From: Rhodeus uyekii
Taxonomy: Eukaryota > Chordata > Actinopteri > Cypriniformes > Acheilognathidae
DNA: 64,000 nt
Direction of reading: 5' to 3'
NCBI GenBank assembly: GCA_037043235.1
Contig: JAWRVZ010000028.1
Span: 2,351,001 to 2,415,000, forward strand
Shown here: in pieces, positions 59,870-64,000 of the stretch
Layout of the letters: every line of letters starts with the position of its first letter
Position numbering within the stretch: the stretch's first letter is position 1
Translations under genes and position numbers: made by a program
Notes under the pieces: model-generated
Told to the model about the DNA's origin: nothing
What the model saw: the letters and a program-made list of their open reading frames with translations, nothing else
Database searches by the model: none

Positions 59870-60110
59870 CTCAAAAGCACTATGGGTGAAAAGTTTGGAA
59901 TATCTGACTTTTAAAAATTGTATTTCAAAGAAGTTTGAACATTTTATTTGAGCAAAAATGCAGTAAAAACAATAATATTGTAAAATATTAGGTTTTCTAT
60001 TTGAATATAGCCTAAAATGTCATGATTAAAAATTGCTATTTTACAGTTAAAATAAATATAGTACGAGCTTACAAAACATCTTTATAGTTCAAATAATCAA
60101 AAGTCTGGTT
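59870..60110 (+). repeat. Possible decayed copy of the 16726-type repeat
   Basis: The AAAAATGCAGTAAAAACAAT and ATATTGTAAAATATTAGG blocks match the corresponding body of the 21562 copy. The ends are unclear. Confidence 0.4.
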
Positions 60111-61598
60111 ACAAAAGACTACAGAATGAAAAAAAGGAGTCTCCTTCACAAAATATTGCACCATTGTGCATCATATCAAACGATACCACTCGCCTTCTTC
60201 ATCTCCCTCTCTCTCTCCCTTTCACCCTCTCTTAATGTGAGAGATATTACAGCTAGGCTTCTGATATTAAAGCATCATGCAGCAAAACGTGGTCTCTGTC
60301 AAACCTCAGTAAGCCTGTCGCACTTGCCTCAAAGACACAAACTTCTCCTGTCCTTGAACAACTCTCCTCCTCTACTTCCTGCTCCATTGTGCTGGTGTTT
60401 CTAATCTCACGCTCGGTTAGGATTAAAAAAAAACTCAAAACGTTGTAATCTCGCCCACTTCAGAGCGGAGACAAAAACGTCTCAGAGTCTGAAGTGCTTC
60501 TATCCACCCCGATTCAACATGAAGAGGAGATTCCTCTAAACTTCAAAGTCTGTCACCGGATCAGCCCTGCCAGAGAGCGAGAGGAAACTGCCCTTCACCT
60601 GTCATTTGCACGGCAGTAACGCGCTCCACTAGTCATATTTCCCAGCCATTCATCCATTGTGGAAGAAGACTGGAGCGGGCTGATCAAAGCGACGGAGCAG
60701 AAGGAAAAGTGGTTTCATTTCAGCGGCGTTAGAAAGAATATTCTGCAAAGCCAGACTGACACTGCTCCTCGGCTAAACTCCGTTAACAAGAGCACAGACG
60801 TTCCCACTTGCAAACTGATGGGAGCACCTCCTCGTCCTTCCCTCACTCTCTTTCGTTCTCTCATGTTCTTCCCATCTTCCATCTCGCGCTCTCCTTCTTT
60901 ATTATGAAAATGAGTCTCATTATTCCATTATGCCTCCCTCTAAGGCTCTGACACAATTACCTCCCTTCGCTAATGTTAGACTCACCTGTGTGTGTGTGAG
61001 AGACAGTGCGAGTGGAGGACATTAATAATGATCGTGATTTCTGCGTCTGAAATAATACTTTGTCACTCTACTACTTAAAAAAAGCATGGTTTTAACCTTT
61101 CAGTCTAATTTGCAGCAGAATGAGACATTACAAGAAACAAAGGGGGGGAAGAGGAAGGAACTAGTCAAACTAGTCAAAATAATTGCATATGAACTTTATT
61201 TTGGCCATAGCCAAGTAAATGTGTATGAAAGTTGACATAGAAGAGACTATTCTCACATGAGAGATGGTCTGACTAACCACACGATTTCTATCGATCTGAC
61301 AGTCGCCTGGCGTTCATTCATTGGACTACTTTCAGAAAATGATTCAATAGAAATTCTCTAAAAGATAGCCTTGGCCTTTAACAATCCGATTATTCTCAGA
61401 TTGCTTTTTGGATTTATGCGTATGTGTAGGAAGAGGAAGTGGAAGGGACAAGAGAAGATGTGCCATGTGCACATCTGGAGAAGTCTCGCGCAGTGATCGC
61501 ACAGATCTTCTGAAGTTCTCTCCATGGGATGAAAACGAATGACTGAATCTGAAAACACCTGACAAATCTTTAAAAAAAAAAAAAAATAAATAATAATA

Positions 61599-61602
<4 letters not shown>

Positions 61603-61685
<83 letters not shown>
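61603..61685 (+). repeat. (AT)n microsatellite, about 41 units
   Basis: Uninterrupted AT over about 83 bases, preceded by AATAATAATAA. Long Tyr/Ile frames on the minus strand come from it. Confidence 0.95.
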
Positions 61686-61696
<11 letters not shown>

Positions 61697-61825
61697 ATAA
61701 ATATAAATAATAGGCAGGAAAAATACAAAAGAATAAAAAAATAGAAACACTACATAACACTTACACTTGCTGGGGCCACTACATAAACTTAAAATGCTTT
61801 TTTCGATTTGTTTTCTTCCCTTTTT

Positions 61826-62095
61826 TCACCTGACTACCCTCACTGTCACTCGGTGCAGACCTTTTAACGAAATACCTATCGAGGGAGATTTGTTTCTGAT
61901 TCCCTTTAAAAATGACGTGTCGTCAAAAAGCGCCGAAGCACAACCAGTAGACGATTTATCAGGGTGTTTCTTTTCAATGAAATCAGAAACCTTCTTCCAC
62001 ATAGCCATCACTTCCTTAATTTCACTTGTAGAAATGTTTTCCTCAGGTTCACCCTCCTCCTCCTCGCTACTGCTGAGCTCTTGCAACACCTGCAT
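61826..62095 (-). pseudogene. Tigger-like transposase C-terminal fragment
   Basis: The 89-codon frame encodes MQVLQELSSSEEEEGEPEEN, then EVMAMWKKVSDFIEKKHPDK, the acidic linker and helical C-terminal end found in Tigger-type (CENP-B-like DDE) transposases. The catalytic core is absent. The frame is continuous with EEL.TEEL-type sequence upstream only through a frameshift near 62095-62110. It is a fossil. Confidence 0.75.
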
Positions 62096-62449
62096 ATGTT
62101 CATCATCTGTAGCTCGATCAGCTCCTCAGTGCACAGTTCCTCCTGATGCTCTATCACCACGCTCATTTATCCACAATTTCATGCTTCAGTTCCATGATCA
62201 ACATGCGTTTCTTCTTCTCACTACCATTCTTACCACTCACTTTCTTAGAACTCATCGCTATTATGAAGAATAAAGCACAAAACAGAGAGAAAATCAACTA
62301 CTTGTGGGTGAGTGAACGTGTGTCAGTGTCAGTATGCGTGCTCGTATCTCGAATATTTACTCGTATCTAGAATCAAAAATCTGCCTGAAGGTTTGCTCAT
62401 ATCTTGGAATACTCGAATGTAGAGATGCTCGTATCTCGAGGTGTTACTG
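61826..62449 (-). mobile_element. Tigger/pogo-like element, internally deleted (subfamily 2)
   Basis: The right terminus GTATCTCGAGGTGTTACTG is followed by TA. On the minus strand the transposase start (MSSKKVSGKNGSEKKKRM, from 62255) runs into the first HTH and stops, then a join leads to the C-terminal tail. No left terminal repeat is seen. It shares structure with 27912-28549, including the deletion junction. Confidence 0.85.
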
Positions 62450-63123
62450 TATTAAACCGCACATAAATCAAAACTGCCTAAAGTTACAGAATGAAATGTC
62501 GACTCAGAATCGTTCTGAATGTGTTTTTTTCTCAGCTAAAAATTTTGCTTTTTATAAACAAAACTTAACCACGTGGCAAGTGTTGATGAAAACTAAGAAT
62601 GCATGAAGCTACAATAAAATGTTTAAATGCTTTTTTTTGTTTAAAAGCAAATTGCCTATTATTTCTTTTGAGATGCATGTTCATATTTATACAACAATCT
62701 GTAATCTGTGGGCCAGTTTTGTGAAAACAATAATAATGCTGCTGGTGGTTCATTTAAAAACAAAAGAAGCGACAGTATGTCCCCGATTAGCTACTGATGT
62801 AAAGAAGCACATGCATGTCATTTGGCCTCAACGGGGTTATCAGGAAGCGTTCAGCGTTCACTGGGTGAGTCGATCTCCTTAATCAGATAATTAAAGAATG
62901 AACAGGTCATTATGCAGCACTCATCCCTAAATCTATACTCCAAAATCCTCTTGAGCTTTATTCTGAGACTGAACCACACCACCCCGGCAACTCCATTAGA
63001 GTGTGAAAGAGAAAGAAAGGAGTGGTCTTATTCCTTTATTCGGTTTAAAATGAGTGCAGCGTCTATGTGGCGGCTCACAAGAATAATTTGTGAATTTTTT
63101 AGGAGCTCGTGCTCGGTTCCTGT

Positions 63124-63145
63124 GGGGGGGGGGGGGGGGGGGGGG
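63124..63145 (+). repeat. Poly-G run (G22)
   Basis: Twenty-two consecutive G inside a GC-richer stretch (62980-63360). It is read as Pro or Gly in chance frames (62912-63361, 62996-63247). Confidence 0.9.
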
Positions 63146-63894
63146 TGGAGCACTATGGCATGTCGCACTCCGGGACTCTGGGCGGGGGAGATCCCTGCGT
63201 GCCAGTCTGTCTGTGAGGAGCGGATGACAGCTGAGAATGAAAAACATTTGCTGGGGCCACAGAGCAGCTCTGGGGTGGAGATACTGCCACAGTCAGACCC
63301 CTCACCTCATGTCAGCCCGTCACCTCCACTAACAGAGCTCACCGATCAGGCCTGGAGCTGATATACAGGGCCCTGGTGCATTAACACCTTCAAATCATAC
63401 ACGCACACACACAACTCGACTTTCTTCAGGTCTCATGAGGCACATCAACAAATAACTGTGTTGGCGAGAACACCCTCCTCCTCAAACACACACTTCTGCA
63501 AGCGAGATAAAGAGTTGAGACCTGTTAACACCAAGCCTGAAATTTCAGCAAAGAATTTTTAAATGAAACTGTAGCTTGTTCGACGTGTTTCACAGGGATG
63601 CGCAAACAATCATACCATTACAAAACAAGCTAAACTGCATGCAAATACTTTCAGAGAAGGAAGAAAAGTCACACAGGACTAGTTTTAGACATCACACAGT
63701 ACTCGTTCACTTTATTTTGTATATTAGTGTAAGCAAGCTTTCAGAGGAAGAATGAGAAAACGCGAAGATGGCAGTCAGAGAGACAATGACAGAGACAGCT
63801 GTGCAGACGCGGCCAAGCACCTCAGCTAATAGGCTCTTGCAGTGCTGCGCTCAACGAGAGACTGATGCCAAACAGAAGTTATTGTTGCCAAAAC

Positions 63895-64000
63895 TAATTA
63901 AAGAAACAGTTTACCCACAAATTAAAACGGTCATTATATACTTTCTTAAATTAAACAATTTAAAAAGAAATTTATGTTCAGTCTTTTACAAAATTTACAA
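63895..64000 (+). repeat. Possible MITE start, cut by the window edge
   Basis: AATTAAAGAAACAGTTTACC followed by CACAAATTAAAA resembles the left terminus of 'AAAGGGATAGTTCACCC'-type MITEs. The rest is outside the window. Confidence 0.35.

Larger units (their letters stand above)
42653..64000 (-). other. hs6st1 intron (partial, runs off the window)
   Basis: It begins at the acceptor AG (42653-42654) and continues rightward to the window edge. No frame to the right encodes the family's N-terminal half (signal anchor plus the HIQKTGG-type PAPS loop), so the preceding exon must lie beyond 64000 and the intron exceeds 21 kb. Long introns at this position are normal for vertebrate HS6ST1. Recognisable content is almost entirely transposons and simple repeats, listed separately. 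Stretches 42653-47080, 49344-51800, 52620-53090, 53810-55170, 56510-57810, 60110-61600 and 62450-63120 show no gene or repeat that I can name. Confidence 0.75.

Noticed and set aside
61344..61760. Tyr/Ile-rich frames of 130-138 codons
   Set aside because: Translation of the (AT)n tract.

Overview
The window is vertebrate nuclear DNA, almost certainly from a cyprinid-like teleost fish. The one secure gene is the terminal coding exon of a heparan sulfate 6-O-sulfotransferase (hs6st1 type), on the minus strand at 41950-42652. Everything else recognisable is non-coding and rich in repeats of kinds typical of fish: a 5S-rRNA-derived SINE, tRNA-derived SINEs, Tigger/pogo-like and hAT DNA transposons, palindromic MITEs of the 'AAAGGGATAGTTCACCC' type, and long simple repeats including an uninterrupted (AC)100. 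There is no operon, prokaryotic gene density or viral gene set. Most open frames are short chance frames in AT-rich DNA.

Layout. 1-26 kb: intergenic DNA downstream of the gene. It holds a SINE3-like element (0.8-1.1 kb), several Tigger-like elements (1.5, 4.0-4.7 and 8.2-8.9 kb, the last with a recognisable CENP-B-type HTH fragment), a palindromic MITE (12 kb), a SINE (12.6 kb), a possible solo LTR (13.6-14.4 kb), a clear nested insertion at 19.1-20.4 kb (a hAT element inside a solo-LTR-like element, each with its own target-site duplication), and a degenerate minisatellite flanked by repeated segments (22.9-24.4 kb). 26-37.2 kb: a mosaic of segmental duplications. Segment A (26.0-29.0 kb) recurs at 35.8-37.2 kb. 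Between the copies lies a tandem pair of roughly 2-kb modules (31.1-33.1 and 33.4-35.5 kb), each with a tRNA-like SINE head, a TATA-like motif, a conserved hairpin, a 37-bp minisatellite (11 versus 6 units) and a consensus splice donor. Two weak candidate exons sit at the edges of this mosaic. 37.6-41.9 kb: an old repeat, the (AC)100 tract and the presumed hs6st1 3' UTR. 42.65-64 kb: the hs6st1 intron, which runs off the window. It contains a full-length hAT element, four Tigger-like elements, a SINE, a Tigger element nested inside a MITE, a polypurine tract and long poly-G runs.

The upstream exon of hs6st1 (signal anchor and 5'-phosphosulfate-binding loop) is not here, so it should lie beyond base 64000. 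I found no convincing new gene system. The most informative structures are the A/B duplication mosaic, the nested transposons dated by their target-site duplications, and a Tigger subfamily in which two copies share the same internal deletion.
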